Assembly: GCA_902569785.1 (NCBI GenBank)
Contig: CACFVO010000002.1
Span: 62,001-126,000, forward strand
Length of the DNA stretch: 64,000 nucleotides
Reading direction: 5' to 3'
From: an uncultured Pelagibacteraceae bacterium
GTDB taxonomy: Bacteria; Pseudomonadota; Alphaproteobacteria; Pelagibacterales; Pelagibacteraceae
Both the position numbers and the translations under genes were made by a program. This document shows positions 14,249 through 24,772 of the stretch, piece after piece. The notes beneath the pieces are model-generated. The model was not told the origin of the DNA, made no database searches, and worked only from the letters and a program-made list of their open reading frames with translations. Position 1 is the first letter of the stretch. The number at the start of each line of letters is the position of its first letter.

Positions 14249-15243
14249 TTGATAGATCGTATTTTATCTAGATGTTGAAAAACTTTTCCTGATTTTAAAT
14301 GATCAATAGATTTTTTATAAGCGTCTTGAAAATTAAATTCTTGTCCTGAAACAATTAAACCTGCAGCTACGTTTAGGGATACAGCTTGTGAAAATTCATT
14401 AGTATTGCCTTTATATATTTCTATTATTTTCTGAGAATTATATAATGCATTTTTACCCTTTAGATTATTTTTATTCGTTGAATTGATTCCTAATTCTTTT
14501 GGATCAATAACAAATTCATTAATATTATTATTTTGCAATTCAACTATATTAGTTTTTTCAAAAGGAGATATTTCATCCATACCATCCTCGCTATGAACTA
14601 TATAAGCATGTGTCACATTGTTTTCTCTCAAAGCTTCTGCGAATGGTCTCATCCATTTTTTGTCAAAAACACCAACAACTTGTCTTGTTACTTGTGCTGG
14701 ACTGCTTAGTGGACCAATAAGATTAAATATAGTTTTTTTTCCCATTTTTTTCCTTGCAGAGCCAACATGTTTCATTGCTGAGTGATAATTCGGAGCAAAC
14801 ATAAAAGCAAAATTAAATTCTTTAATAGATTTTTCTGCTTCATTTGGTTTTAAATTAATATTTATTTTTAAAGCTTCCAGGACGTCTGCAGATCCACAAT
14901 TAGATGAAACAGCTTTATTACCATGTTTAGCTACTTTTACACCCATGCTAGCAAGAACAATAGCTGCAGCGGTAGATATATTTAACGTATTACTTCCGTC
15001 TCCTCCAGTTCCACAAGTATCTATTGTATCAGGATCGGTTTTAACTTTGCTAGCTTTATCTCTTAATATAAATATACCTCCAGCAAGCTCATCTTTTGTT
15101 TCACCTTTTTTAATAAAACTATCTAGTATTTTTATAATTTCGTCTTCTGAATATTTACCCTCCATGAGTTCAGTAAATATAATTTTGCTTTCTTCAAAAG
15201 ATAAATTCTCACCTTTTTCTAGTTTTTCTTTAATTTCTGTCAT
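14245..15243 (-). CDS. trpD: Anthranilate phosphoribosyltransferase
   Basis: Transfers the phosphoribosyl group of PRPP to anthranilate, the second committed step of tryptophan synthesis. The PRPP/anthranilate-binding block DTCGTGGDGSNTLNIST and AKHGNKAVSSNCGSADVLEAL are diagnostic, along with APNYHSAMKHVGSARKKMG. At 332 residues it is normal length. It overlaps trpC by 4 bases and begins 1 base after the trpG stop. A 108-residue hydrophobic reading on the opposite strand is only its shadow. Confidence 0.97.
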   Translation of the reverse strand: MTEIKEKLEKGENLSFEESKIIFTELMEGKYSEDEIIKILDSFIKKGETKDELAGGIFILRDKASKVKTDPDTIDTCGTGGDGSNTLNISTAAAIVLASMGVKVAKHGNKAVSSNCGSADVLEALKININLKPNEAEKSIKEFNFAFMFAPNYHSAMKHVGSARKKMGKKTIFNLIGPLSSPAQVTRQVVGVFDKKWMRPFAEALRENNVTHAYIVHSEDGMDEISPFEKTNIVELQNNNINEFVIDPKELGINSTNKNNLKGKNALYNSQKIIEIYKGNTNEFSQAVSLNVAAGLIVSGQEFNFQDAYKKSIDHLKSGKVFQHLDKIRSIK

Positions 15244-15244
15244 T

Positions 15245-15811
15245 TTAATTAGTTATAAAATTTTTTATTAATTTTATACCTATCTTAGTATTAATACTTT
15301 CAGGATGGAACTGAAAGCCATGTAAATCATAGTCTTTATGCATTAATCCCATAATAGTCTTATTTTTTGTTTCTGCTGTAATGATAAGACTTTTGGGAAA
15401 GCTTTTTCTATCAACAACTAAACTATGGTATCTCGTAGCTTCAAAATTATTTTGAATATTTTTTAATAAGCCTTTTTTGTTATGTTTTATTTTGCTTGTT
15501 TTACCATGCATTAAATTTTTAGCTCTTATAATTTTTCCTCCAAAGGCTTGACCGATAATTTGGTGTCCCAGACACACACCGAGAATAGGTATTTTTTTAT
15601 GAAGATCTTTAACAATCTTTAAACAATTACCTGCCTGATTAGGGTTTCCAGGACCTGGAGAAATAACAATCTTAGAATATTTTTTTTTTAAAATAGATTT
15701 GCTGTTTATTTTATCATTTCTTACTACTTCAACTTTTTTTTTAAATTTTGAAATGTAATGATAAAGATTGTAAGTAAAACTATCATAATTATCTATAAGC
15801 AAAATTTTCAT
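15245..15811 (-). CDS. trpG: Anthranilate synthase component II (glutamine amidotransferase)
   Basis: Class I glutamine amidotransferase supplying ammonia to TrpE. Nucleophile Cys in GVCLGHQIIGQAFGG, oxyanion region SPGPGNPNQAG, and the catalytic His/Glu in FHPESI. At 188 residues it is a stand-alone subunit directly following trpE without a gap. The same subunit may also serve para-aminobenzoate synthesis in small genomes, which cannot be judged here. Confidence 0.95.
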   Translation of the reverse strand: MKILLIDNYDSFTYNLYHYISKFKKKVEVVRNDKINSKSILKKKYSKIVISPGPGNPNQAGNCLKIVKDLHKKIPILGVCLGHQIIGQAFGGKIIRAKNLMHGKTSKIKHNKKGLLKNIQNNFEATRYHSLVVDRKSFPKSLIITAETKNKTIMGLMHKDYDLHGFQFHPESINTKIGIKLIKNFITN

Positions 15812-17269
15812 TTAATTGATTGCCTTCATTAATGCTTTAGCTTTATTTACAGTTTCAATATATTCTTTGTCGGGTTTACTGTCCGCAACCACACCTGCGC
15901 CAGCTTGAACATAAAATTTTTTATTTTTAATTAAAGCTGTTCTTAAAGCTATACAGGTATCAAATTCGTTATTAGGAGTAAAATATCCGATTCCTCCTGC
16001 ATACAGTTTTCTTTTATTTTTTTCTAATTCATCAATAATTTCCATGGCTCTAATTTTAGGAGCTCCACTTACTGTTCCAGCTGGAAAACCAGATAGTAAA
16101 GTCTCAAATAATGAAAATTTATTATTGAATTTACCAACTACATTAGAAACTATATGCATAACATGAGAATATTTTTCGACTTTAAATCTTTCAGTCACTT
16201 TTACAGAATTTATTTTAACCACTTTACCAACATCATTTCTTCCAAGATCTAAAAGCATAAGATGTTCAGCCAATTCTTTTTTGTCTTTAAGCAAGTCTAA
16301 TTCGTATTTTTTATCCTCTTTATTATTTTTTCCTCTAGGTCTAGTTCCAGCGATCGGTCTAATGGTAACTTCATTTTTTCTTAATCTAACTAAGATTTCA
16401 GGACTGCTACCTAATACATTGAAGTCTCTATAGTTAAAATAAAACATAAAAGGGGAAGGATTTGATTTTCTAAGGTAGTTATAAATTTCAATTGGTTTTT
16501 TTTCAATTTTTCTCTCAAAACGTTGACTTAGCACAACTTGAAAAACATCTCCTTTCTCAATATATTTTTTTGCTTTTTTAACTAATGATTTAAATTCCTT
16601 TTTTGATGTATTAGATTTAATTATATTTTTATTTTTTTTATAAGTAAATTTTTCTGGTAATTTAATATTTTCATAATTTTCAAACAAATTAAATTTACTG
16701 ATAATAGATTTGTAGGTCTCCTTATAATTTTTAATTTTTGTATCTGAATATACATTTTCAATATAAAAAATTTTCTTTTTTAAATTATCATAAATTACTA
16801 AATTTGTCGGTCTAGACAGTCTGATGTCAGGAATCTTAAGATCATCTTTACATTTGTCAGGAATTTTTTCCATATATCGAATAACATCATAAGAGAAATA
16901 ACCAACTAACATCGAAGACATCGATGGTAATTGATTTGGAATTTTAATATTAAAATCCTTAATCAATTTATTAATATAAATTAAAGGATTAGTTTTGATC
17001 TTAGTTTTTATTCCAAGTTTATTTATTGTTATTATATTCTTATTTACATCCCATATTTTATCTGGGTTTAAGCCTATTATGGTATATCGACCTTTTATTT
17101 TACCTTTTTCTACTGATTCAAATATAAAGCTATCTTTCTCAGCTAGTAAAAATTTAAATAGGTTTTCTACTCTATAATAGTCTTTGCAGACTCTAGACCG
17201 AAATAAAACCTGGTGTTTTTTTTTAGAGTGTATTTTTTGGAATTCGTTTAAACTATTATTAATCTTCAT
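15812..17269 (-). CDS. trpE: Anthranilate synthase component I
   Basis: Converts chorismate and ammonia to anthranilate, the first step of the tryptophan branch. The chorismate-binding domain shows IRPIAGTRPRG, LDLGRNDVGKV, GFPAGTVSGAPKIRAMEII and the C-terminal QAGAGVVADS. The N-terminal region has LLAEKDSFIFESVEKG, near the usual tryptophan feedback site. It is the first gene of trpEGDC. Its start abuts the stop of the upstream PpiD-like gene (shared base 17269), so the pathway genes may be cotranscribed with that chaperone. No leader peptide or trp attenuator is seen. Confidence 0.97.
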   Translation of the reverse strand: MKINNSLNEFQKIHSKKKHQVLFRSRVCKDYYRVENLFKFLLAEKDSFIFESVEKGKIKGRYTIIGLNPDKIWDVNKNIITINKLGIKTKIKTNPLIYINKLIKDFNIKIPNQLPSMSSMLVGYFSYDVIRYMEKIPDKCKDDLKIPDIRLSRPTNLVIYDNLKKKIFYIENVYSDTKIKNYKETYKSIISKFNLFENYENIKLPEKFTYKKNKNIIKSNTSKKEFKSLVKKAKKYIEKGDVFQVVLSQRFERKIEKKPIEIYNYLRKSNPSPFMFYFNYRDFNVLGSSPEILVRLRKNEVTIRPIAGTRPRGKNNKEDKKYELDLLKDKKELAEHLMLLDLGRNDVGKVVKINSVKVTERFKVEKYSHVMHIVSNVVGKFNNKFSLFETLLSGFPAGTVSGAPKIRAMEIIDELEKNKRKLYAGGIGYFTPNNEFDTCIALRTALIKNKKFYVQAGAGVVADSKPDKEYIETVNKAKALMKAIN

Positions 17270-18723
17270 TAAAATGAATTTTTTACTCGATCAATTGTTT
17301 TTTTATTTAATTCAACTTTATATTTTTTATTAAGATTTTCATCAAATGTAGCATAAATTCTATTTACAAGATTTAGTCTTGCTTTAGCTTCATATTCTTC
17401 AAATTCATTAGAATTTTTTTCTATTTTTTTATACTGAGTTTTAAGAGCTAAAATTAAAAAATTTTTAGTCAAAGTGCTATCCGTTATAAGGTCCACTTCA
17501 TCATTTTTCATTAAGAATATTCTTTTAATAATGCCTTCAGCAAAAATTTCATTTTGTTTTAAGCTTGATAATTTATATTCTTTCAATTCTAAATTATTAT
17601 CATTAGCAAACTTTTGGATTTTTAATGAATCAAATCCTCCCATACTTATATCTTGAACAATGGAAGCATTATTTTTTATCTTATTTTGAAAGTTTAATTG
17701 TGCATTTATTGTTTTTAATACATCAGGATCATCTATAGGTCTGTTATTTTTTTCTATAGATTTTATTTCTGCCAAAAAATATTTATTGTCAACTTTTAAA
17801 ACTTCAGGTGTTTTTTCATTTTTAATCGAATAAATCTTTTTAAAGAGATTATCGGATAAAATTGTTACTTTTTTTTTATTTTTATTTTTTTTATTACCAT
17901 CAATGCTTTTAATTATTACAATCTTTAAATTATTTTCCTTGGAGGTTTGTTCAAAAGATTGTCCATCTAAAACTTTATTTTCTAGAATATCTAGTTGTTT
18001 AAAAAAAGCTTCGTCGTATTCACTATTACCAGAGATAATTTCAGGTTTTATTTCAGCATATTGAACAGACTTAAATTCTTCAACAAATAAATTTTTATTT
18101 TTATCATAAAGCTCTTTAATTTTTTCTTGAGACGGCTTCTTATTTGAATAATATTTTTCTAAATCAATATACTTAATAGTTTTAGTTTGATTTTCTTTAT
18201 TAAATTCACTTTCTACCAGAATATCTGGGATTGTTATTCCTCCCGATAAATAGCTCAAAAATTGTCTTCTAGACTCTTGCTCAACAATATTTTGCTCAAA
18301 AGAGGGGGCAGTTACATTGCCTTCAAGCAGAAATTTTTCATACTCTGTCCTTGAAAATTTACCATCTTTAAAAAATAAGGTATCGTTTTTTATTATATCT
18401 CTTAGAGAGTTATCATTTATAATAACGCCTGATTTCTCTATTTCTAGGGCCATAACTTTACGTCCAATATATTCAGACAACACTTTTTCCACCAAATTAG
18501 TTTTTGGTAGATTCTTAATTTGATTTTCATTTAAATTTAATCGATTTAAATAATTAACAAATTCTTGAGTACTTACTTTTTTAGAGTCTATTGTAGCTAT
18601 TACATTCTGATTTCCACCTCTAAACACATCACCCATTCCCCAAAATACAAAAGGTAAAATGATTATACCTACTAGAAGCTTTAATAAAAATGATTTAGAT
18701 AATTTTCCTATTGAAGTTGTCAT
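17269..18723 (-). CDS. PpiD/SurA-type periplasmic folding chaperone (peptidyl-prolyl isomerase family)
   Basis: Membrane-anchored periplasmic chaperone. An N-terminal uncleaved anchor (about residues 12-30, FLLKLLVGIIILPFVFWGM) is followed by the SurA-N-like helical domain: VIATIDSKKVSTQEFVNYLNRL and later ESEFNKENQTKTIKYIDL. Domain order and 484-residue length match short PpiD proteins. The middle parvulin-type isomerase domain is poorly conserved, so it may work as a holdase only. In alphaproteobacteria this gene is commonly found with tpiA, divergent as here, and trpE. The 65-base gap to tpiA must hold both promoters. Confidence 0.88.
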   Translation of the reverse strand: MTTSIGKLSKSFLLKLLVGIIILPFVFWGMGDVFRGGNQNVIATIDSKKVSTQEFVNYLNRLNLNENQIKNLPKTNLVEKVLSEYIGRKVMALEIEKSGVIINDNSLRDIIKNDTLFFKDGKFSRTEYEKFLLEGNVTAPSFEQNIVEQESRRQFLSYLSGGITIPDILVESEFNKENQTKTIKYIDLEKYYSNKKPSQEKIKELYDKNKNLFVEEFKSVQYAEIKPEIISGNSEYDEAFFKQLDILENKVLDGQSFEQTSKENNLKIVIIKSIDGNKKNKNKKKVTILSDNLFKKIYSIKNEKTPEVLKVDNKYFLAEIKSIEKNNRPIDDPDVLKTINAQLNFQNKIKNNASIVQDISMGGFDSLKIQKFANDNNLELKEYKLSSLKQNEIFAEGIIKRIFLMKNDEVDLITDSTLTKNFLILALKTQYKKIEKNSNEFEEYEAKARLNLVNRIYATFDENLNKKYKVELNKKTIDRVKNSF

Positions 18724-18788
18724 TTTATTAATTTAATAAGTGTTTAAAATTATACACCTATAGATCAAATTTTAAACTAAGGCAAATA

Positions 18789-19532
18789 ATGAAGTATTTT
18801 ATTGGAAATTGGAAAATGTTCGGCATTCCGTCATCAATTAATATACTTAATAAGATTAATTCTTTCAGATCTAGAGATATAAATAGAAATAAATATAGAG
18901 TAGTTATTACACCTCCTTACACGCTTCTGGAGACTTTTGCTAAGAAATTTAAAAATAAAAAAATAATGATTGGTTCTCAAAATTGTTACCAAAAAAATCA
19001 ATTTTCATCTAATACTGCTGCGATAAGTCCTTATATGATTAAGAAAGTTGGGGGTAAATATACATTAATTGGACATTCAGATAATAGAGCTGAAGGTGAC
19101 ACAAACTCAATGCTTAAAGATAAAGTGAAGTTTGCGTTAAAAAACAATCTAAAGGTCATTTTTTGTATTGGTGAAAATAAATTGCAAAAAAATAATAACA
19201 AAACATTTAGTGTATTGAAAAGTCAATTGAATAAAGTTTTAGAAAAAAGATTTAATAAGAATAATATTATTGTCGCTTATGAACCAATTTGGTCTATCGG
19301 AACAGGAAAAATACCTAGTCAAAAAGATTTATCAAAAACTACTATCCATATTAAGAAAGTTTTAAAAAAGATTTTTAAAAAAAATAGCCCACTTATTCTA
19401 TATGGCGGCTCAGTAGATGAAAATAATGTTAAAGTATTCAAACAAATTAAAGAAATCGATGGATTTTTAATTGGCGGAGCATCCAAATCATCTAAAAAAT
19501 TTATTGATATAATAAAAAATTACTATAGATAA
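18789..19532 (+). CDS. tpiA: Triose-phosphate isomerase
   Basis: Interconverts dihydroxyacetone phosphate and glyceraldehyde 3-phosphate, linking the glycerol pathway of this window to lower glycolysis or gluconeogenesis. FIGNWKM carries the substrate Lys, IGHSDNR the electrophilic His96, VAYEPIWSIGTGK the catalytic Glu and phosphate loop 6, and LYGGSV the loop 8 phosphate-binding site. At 247 residues it is full length. The usual GHSERR is GHSDNR here, replacing a highly conserved Glu-Arg by Asp-Asn. It is first of a plus-strand run with secG, pyrG, kdsA and eno. Confidence 0.96.
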   Translation: MKYFIGNWKMFGIPSSINILNKINSFRSRDINRNKYRVVITPPYTLLETFAKKFKNKKIMIGSQNCYQKNQFSSNTAAISPYMIKKVGGKYTLIGHSDNRAEGDTNSMLKDKVKFALKNNLKVIFCIGENKLQKNNNKTFSVLKSQLNKVLEKRFNKNNIIVAYEPIWSIGTGKIPSQKDLSKTTIHIKKVLKKIFKKNSPLILYGGSVDENNVKVFKQIKEIDGFLIGGASKSSKKFIDIIKNYYR

Positions 19533-19537
19533 GCATT

Positions 19538-19837
19538 ATGGAAAGTTTACTAATAATAATAAATATTATTCTTGCAGTAATCTTAGTTGTCTCTGTTCTA
19601 TTACAAAAATCAGAAGGCGGTGCACTTGGGTTAGGTGTTTCACAAGATAATTTCACGTCAGCACGAACAATGGGAAGTTTTTTAACTAAATTTACATCCA
19701 TAATTGCCACTTTATTTATTATTTGTAGTGTGGCTATAGTTGCAATTTCTAGAGATGAGCTTCGTGAAACACAATCAGTTCTTGAGAAACAAGAAGAAGA
19801 AGACTCAACTCTTCCACAAATTCCTCAATCAAAATAA
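19538..19837 (+). CDS. secG: Preprotein translocase subunit SecG
   Basis: Small Sec translocon subunit with two transmembrane helices (about residues 3-21 and 50-70). The conserved cytoplasmic loop reads LLQKSEGGALGLG. The acidic C-terminal tail is typical of proteobacterial SecG. It starts 5 bases after tpiA, an arrangement common in proteobacteria, and is followed by pyrG. Confidence 0.94.
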   Translation: MESLLIIINIILAVILVVSVLLQKSEGGALGLGVSQDNFTSARTMGSFLTKFTSIIATLFIICSVAIVAISRDELRETQSVLEKQEEEDSTLPQIPQSK

Positions 19838-19883
19838 ATTAAATACTTTGAGTTTATAGATTTTTAAAGTATAACATACTTCC

Positions 19884-21506
19884 ATGGCGCGATACATTTT
19901 CGTTACTGGCGGCGTGGTTTCATCTTTAGGTAAAGGATTATCTTCAGCTTCACTAGCTTATTTGTTACAATCTAGAGGCTATAAAGTCAGACTTAGAAAG
20001 TTAGATCCTTACTTAAATGTTGATCCTGGCACAATGAGTCCATTTCAGCATGGAGAAGTTTATGTAACTGATGATGGAGCTGAAACAGATTTAGATCTAG
20101 GACACTATGAAAGATTTTCAGGAATTTCTGCAAAAAAATCTGACAACATAACAACAGGAAAAATTTACAATGATGTACTAAAAAGAGAACGTCAGGGAAA
20201 ATATTTAGGTAAAACAGTGCAAGTTATCCCTCATATAACTAACAGAATAAAAGAATTTATTAAGAACGATGTATCTAAAGAAGACTTCATTATTTGTGAA
20301 ATAGGAGGAACAGTAGGGGATATAGAAAGCCTTCCTTTTTTAGAAGCTATAAGACAATTTTCAAATGAATTTGGCAGAAAAAATTCTTTATTTATACACC
20401 TTACCTTAGTCCCTTATATGAAAGCTTCCGATGAAATAAAAACAAAACCAACTCAGCATTCAGTAAAAGAACTAAGAAGCATTGGTATTCAACCAGATAT
20501 TATTATCTGTAGATCAGAAAGATCTATTCCTCTAGATCAAAGAAAGAAAATTTCATTATTTTGCAATGTATCAATTGAAGATGTCATAGAGACTGTTGAT
20601 GTAAAAACAATTTATGAGGCTCCAATTAGTTTTAATAAAGAGAAGCTTGATGAGAGGGTATTAAAATTTTTCAAGATTAAATCTAAAAAGAAAGTGAATC
20701 TTCAACCATGGAAGAAAATTACACAATTAGTTCTTAATACAAAAAATAAAGTAAATATTGCAATAATTGGAAAATATGTAGAACTTAAAGATGCTTATAA
20801 ATCTTTAGACGAAGCATTAACACATGGTGGAATAGCAAATAATTTGAAAGTCAATCTTGTAAGAATTGAGTCTGATTATCTAAAACCAAATGAAATAAAG
20901 ACCAAATTGAAAGATGTATCGGGGATTTTAATACCAGGTGGTTTTGGCAAAAGAGGAACTGAAGGAAAGATCGCAGCAGTCAATTATGCAAGAAAAAACA
21001 AAATACCATTTTTAGGGATTTGCTTTGGAATGCAAATGGCAGTTATCGAATTTGCTAGAAATAAATTAAAAATTAAAAATGCAACATCAAGTGAATTTGG
21101 TTCTTCAAAAGCTTCTGTCGTAGGTTTAATGAGCGAGTGGTTAAAAGACGGTAAATTAATGAAAGGAACCGACAAAGATCTGGGAGGAACCATGCGATTA
21201 GGAAGCTACGAAGCAAGACTTAAAAAAGACACAAAAATAAGTAAAATTTATAATTCTTTAAAAATTGAAGAAAGACATCGTCATAGATATGAAGTTAATA
21301 TTAATTATAAAAAAGATTTTGAAAATAAGGGAATGATTTTTTCAGGTTTATCTCCAGATAATAAATTACCAGAAATTATTGAATTAAAGGATCATCCTTG
21401 GTTTATAGGAGTGCAATTTCATCCTGAATTTAAATCTAGACCTTTAAAACCACATCCTTTATTCTTATCATTTATAAAGGCTGCAAAAAATAATTCGAAA
21501 AAATGA
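19884..21506 (+). CDS. pyrG: CTP synthase
   Basis: Makes CTP from UTP, ATP and glutamine. The N-terminal synthetase domain opens [16 protein letters not shown] (P-loop) and contains [19 protein letters not shown]. The C-terminal glutamine amidotransferase domain has [12 protein letters not shown] with the nucleophile Cys and [12 protein letters not shown] with the catalytic His/Glu. At 540 residues it is full length. The stop overlaps the kdsA start by 4 bases. Confidence 0.98.
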   Translation: MARYIFVTGGVVSSLGKGLSSASLAYLLQSRGYKVRLRKLDPYLNVDPGTMSPFQHGEVYVTDDGAETDLDLGHYERFSGISAKKSDNITTGKIYNDVLKRERQGKYLGKTVQVIPHITNRIKEFIKNDVSKEDFIICEIGGTVGDIESLPFLEAIRQFSNEFGRKNSLFIHLTLVPYMKASDEIKTKPTQHSVKELRSIGIQPDIIICRSERSIPLDQRKKISLFCNVSIEDVIETVDVKTIYEAPISFNKEKLDERVLKFFKIKSKKKVNLQPWKKITQLVLNTKNKVNIAIIGKYVELKDAYKSLDEALTHGGIANNLKVNLVRIESDYLKPNEIKTKLKDVSGILIPGGFGKRGTEGKIAAVNYARKNKIPFLGICFGMQMAVIEFARNKLKIKNATSSEFGSSKASVVGLMSEWLKDGKLMKGTDKDLGGTMRLGSYEARLKKDTKISKIYNSLKIEERHRHRYEVNINYKKDFENKGMIFSGLSPDNKLPEIIELKDHPWFIGVQFHPEFKSRPLKPHPLFLSFIKAAKNNSKK

Positions 21507-22324
21507 CAAATCATAAAATAAAATGTGCTAATTTTGAAATTGCTAACGATAAACCATTTACTTTAATTGCTGGGCCTTGCCAACTGGAAAATGAAGACCA
21601 TGCAATTAGAATTTCAACTGAACTTAAAAAAATTACTTCTGATCTTGGAATAAATTTAATTTATAAAACCTCTTTTGACAAAGCCAATAGAACAAGCCTT
21701 AAAGGAAAGAGAGGGATGGGATTAGAAAAATCTTTACCTATTTTTGATAAAATAAGAAAAAAAGTCGGTGTTCCAGTTTTAACAGATGTTCATACAGCTG
21801 AGCAATGTTCAATAATTTCTAATCACGTCGATGTTTTACAAATACCCGCATTTTTATGTCGCCAAACAGATCTACTTGTTGCTGCTGCGAAGACAGGAAA
21901 AATTATTAACGTTAAAAAAGGTCAATTTTTAGCTCCATGGGACATGGCTAATGTGATAAAAAAAATTGAAGAGTCAGGAAATAAAAATATTTTAATAACT
22001 GAGAGAGGTGCAAGTTTTGGATACAATACTTTAGTATCTGACATGCGAGCATTACCTATTATGTCAAAATTCGGTTTTCCAATCGTCTTTGACGCTACAC
22101 ATTCTGTTCAACAGCCTGGAGGAATGGGTGACAAAAGTGGAGGCCAAAGAGAATTTGTTCCACATTTAGCTCGAGCGGCAATCGCAGTTGGTGTGGGTGC
22201 AATATTTATAGAAACTCACGAAGATCCAGATAATGCTCCATCTGATGGACCAAATATGGTTCCATTAAAAGAATTGAAGAGTTTATTAAAAAAATTAACT
22301 GAAATCGACAATTTAGTTAAATAA
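21503..22324 (+). CDS. kdsA: 3-deoxy-8-phosphooctulonate (KDO-8P) synthase
   Basis: Condenses arabinose 5-phosphate and phosphoenolpyruvate to KDO 8-phosphate for lipopolysaccharide inner core. Motifs are [49 protein letters not shown] and [15 protein letters not shown]. The Cys in AGPCQ is the position bound to metal in metal-dependent members only if paired; the cofactor class is not settled here. It sits directly before eno, which supplies its phosphoenolpyruvate substrate. Confidence 0.97.
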   Translation: MTNHKIKCANFEIANDKPFTLIAGPCQLENEDHAIRISTELKKITSDLGINLIYKTSFDKANRTSLKGKRGMGLEKSLPIFDKIRKKVGVPVLTDVHTAEQCSIISNHVDVLQIPAFLCRQTDLLVAAAKTGKIINVKKGQFLAPWDMANVIKKIEESGNKNILITERGASFGYNTLVSDMRALPIMSKFGFPIVFDATHSVQQPGGMGDKSGGQREFVPHLARAAIAVGVGAIFIETHEDPDNAPSDGPNMVPLKELKSLLKKLTEIDNLVK

Positions 22325-22326
22325 CA

Positions 22327-23535
22327 ATGTCAATTATTAAAAGTGTAAAAGGAAGACAAGTCTTTGATAGCAGAGGCAACCCAACTGTTCAAGCAGAAGT
22401 TATTTTACAAGACGGTTCTATTGGAACTGCAATAGTCCCATCAGGAGCTTCTACAGGTCGCCACGAAGCTCATGAACTTAGAGATAAAAATAAAGATTAT
22501 TTAAATAAAAGTGTTTTTGACGCTGTTAACAATATAAATAATAAAATTTCTAAAGTATTAATAAATAAAGGTTCAACCAATCAAAATGAAATCGATAAAA
22601 TACTAATAAATTTAGATGGAACAGAAAACAAATCAATTATTGGTGCAAATGCAATCTTAGCAACCTCTATAGCAAATCTAAAAGCTGCTGCAAAATTTTC
22701 AAAAAAAGAAATATATAGATACATAAACAATACTGGAAAGACCAATATGCCTTATCCTCTAATGAATATTATAAATGGAGGCGTACATGCTAACAATTCA
22801 TTAGAAATCCAAGAATTTATGATTAGACCTGATGGAGCAAACAGTTTTAAAGATTGTATGCAAATGTCTTTTTTAATTATTCAAAATTTAAAAAAAAAGT
22901 TAGAAGAAAATAAAATTTCAACAAGTGTTGGTGATGAAGGTGGATTTGCACCCTCACTAGGTTCAGACGAAGAAGCAATAGAGCTTATTATGAATTCAAT
23001 ATCTTCTGCAGGATTTCAACCAGGGAAGGATATATCGATTTGTTTAGATGTAGCTGCAAATGAGCTAGAAAAACCAAAAGATGTTGAATATTTTTTAAAA
23101 CTAACAAAAGAATATCCTATCAAATCTATTGAGGATCCTTTTCCAGAAGATGATTGGGATAATTGGAAAAAGTTGACACAAAAAGTAAACACACAAATAG
23201 TTGGCGATGACTTGTTTGTGACAAATAAAAAGAGATTAAAAAGGGGAATTAAAGACAAATCAGCTAACTCTATTTTAATTAAACCAAACCAAATTGGAAC
23301 TATAAGCGAAACTCTGGAAACGATTAAGCTAGCTCAAGATAATAATTTTGAGACAATAATCTCACATAGATCTGGCGACTCAGAGGATACTTTTATTGCC
23401 GATTTAGCTGTTGCGACAAATTCTTCTCAAATAAAAACAGGGTCATTAGCGAGATCTGAAAGAGTGGCTAAATATAATAGGTTGTTACGCATAGAAGAAG
23501 AACTTGGAAATCAAGTCAAAATGGCTAAAATCTAA
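22327..23535 (+). CDS. eno: Enolase
   Basis: Interconverts 2-phosphoglycerate and phosphoenolpyruvate. Typical blocks are GRQVFDSRGNPTV, PSGASTGRHEA, GDEGGFAPSLGSDEEA, SIEDPFPEDDWD and the C-terminal SHRSGDSEDTFIADLAVATN with TGSLARSER. At 402 residues it is about 20 shorter than many bacterial enolases, consistent with streamlining, with no motif missing. It ends 2 bases before ftsB. Confidence 0.98.
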   Translation: MSIIKSVKGRQVFDSRGNPTVQAEVILQDGSIGTAIVPSGASTGRHEAHELRDKNKDYLNKSVFDAVNNINNKISKVLINKGSTNQNEIDKILINLDGTENKSIIGANAILATSIANLKAAAKFSKKEIYRYINNTGKTNMPYPLMNIINGGVHANNSLEIQEFMIRPDGANSFKDCMQMSFLIIQNLKKKLEENKISTSVGDEGGFAPSLGSDEEAIELIMNSISSAGFQPGKDISICLDVAANELEKPKDVEYFLKLTKEYPIKSIEDPFPEDDWDNWKKLTQKVNTQIVGDDLFVTNKKRLKRGIKDKSANSILIKPNQIGTISETLETIKLAQDNNFETIISHRSGDSEDTFIADLAVATNSSQIKTGSLARSERVAKYNRLLRIEEELGNQVKMAKI

Positions 23536-23537
23536 GA

Positions 23538-23831
23538 ATGTGGCTTATAGAAAGTTTTAAAAAGAAAAAACTTATATTATTTAATATATTTCTTACACTT
23601 TATATTGGTATTAATCTTGTAGGTGGAGAAAGAGGGTTGGTCTCATATTTTGAAAAAAAAACAATATATCAAGAACTAGTTAAAGAAGAAATAGCTCTTA
23701 AGGAAGAAGTTCAAGATTTGAAACATAAAATTAAATTAATAACCAACAACGATTTAGACTATTTAGATATGTTATATAGAGAGAAATTAAGATACGGAAC
23801 TAAAGAGGAAGTTTTAATTAAACTAAAATGA
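23538..23831 (+). CDS. ftsB: FtsB-like septum formation initiator
   Basis: Small bitopic divisome protein: one N-terminal transmembrane helix (about residues 12-30), a coiled coil ([20 protein letters not shown]), then a short C-terminal [23 protein letters not shown] region with the characteristic arginine/tyrosine-rich segment. In bacteria this gene very often follows eno, as here. Its stop overlaps the lipA start by 4 bases. Confidence 0.85.
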   Translation: MWLIESFKKKKLILFNIFLTLYIGINLVGGERGLVSYFEKKTIYQELVKEEIALKEEVQDLKHKIKLITNNDLDYLDMLYREKLRYGTKEEVLIKLK

Positions 23832-24772
23832 GCACAAAAGTTAGACATCCAGAAAAAGTAAATAAACCCATTCATCCCATTAAAAAAAAACCTGAATGGA
23901 TTAGGTCTAAAATTGTAGACTCAAAAATTTTTTTTCAAACAAAACAAGTTATAAACCAAAATAATCTTGTAACAGTGTGTCAAGAAGCTAACTGTCCAAA
24001 TATTACAGAATGTTGGAGTAAAAAACATGCAACGTTTATGATCATGGGCGATACTTGCACAAGAGCCTGTGCTTTCTGTGATGTTAAAACTGGAAAACCA
24101 TCGGAATTAGATTTTTTTGAACCAATAAAAATTTCAAATGCCGTTTATAAATTAAACTTAAAACATGTTGTTATTACTTCAGTAGACAGAGATGATCTTG
24201 AAGATGGTGGAGCAAATCATTTCTATAAAGTAGTTAAAGCAACAAGAGAAAAAAACCCGAACACTTCCATAGAGGTTCTAACTCCTGATTTTTTAAGAAA
24301 AGGCCATGCTTATAAAAAAGTTCTTAAAGCTGATCTCGATGTTTTCAATCACAATATCGAAACTGTTCCAAGGCTTTATACTAAAGTCAGACCTGGAGCT
24401 AGATATTTTGCATCTTTAGAACTTTTAAAAAATGCAAAAAAATACAACAACAAAGTTTTTACTAAGTCAGGAATAATGGTTGGTCTTGGAGAAAATAAAG
24501 AAGAAATTATTCAAGTGATGGATGATTTAAGATCTGCAGAAGTTGATTTCTTAACTATTGGACAATATTTACAGCCTTCAGCAAAACATCATCCTTTACA
24601 TCGGTATTATCATCCAAGTGAATTTAAAGAACTTGAAATTACTGCAAAAACAAAAGGTTTCTTACTAGTGTCATCTTCTCCTCTAACAAGATCTTCTTAT
24701 CATGCAGATGAAGATTTTAGAAAGTTACAAGATGCAAGAAATAAAAAACTTGAATGTCATCTGCAACTATAA
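23828..24772 (+). CDS. lipA: Lipoyl synthase
   Basis: Radical-SAM enzyme inserting two sulfur atoms into protein-bound octanoyl groups, maturing pyruvate and 2-oxoglutarate dehydrogenases and the glycine cleavage H protein. The auxiliary cluster Cys residues sit in [12 protein letters not shown]. The radical-[11 protein letters not shown] follows, then [17 protein letters not shown] and the C-terminal [15 protein letters not shown] arginine-serine motif. At 314 residues it is full length. It is sandwiched between ftsB and the coq10-like gene, overlapping each. Confidence 0.97.
   Translation: MSTKVRHPEKVNKPIHPIKKKPEWIRSKIVDSKIFFQTKQVINQNNLVTVCQEANCPNITECWSKKHATFMIMGDTCTRACAFCDVKTGKPSELDFFEPIKISNAVYKLNLKHVVITSVDRDDLEDGGANHFYKVVKATREKNPNTSIEVLTPDFLRKGHAYKKVLKADLDVFNHNIETVPRLYTKVRPGARYFASLELLKNAKKYNNKVFTKSGIMVGLGENKEEIIQVMDDLRSAEVDFLTIGQYLQPSAKHHPLHRYYHPSEFKELEITAKTKGFLLVSSSPLTRSSYHADEDFRKLQDARNKKLECHLQL

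Noticed and set aside
14945..15271. 108-codon plus-strand frame over trpD
   Set aside because: Antisense to strongly conserved trpD motifs; hydrophobic Ser/Leu-rich shadow.
23828..24772. Missing pyruvate dehydrogenase genes between ftsB and lipA as a deletion
   Set aside because: Some alphaproteobacteria carry them there, but the 4-base overlap of ftsB and lipA shows a settled arrangement; the genes may be elsewhere.
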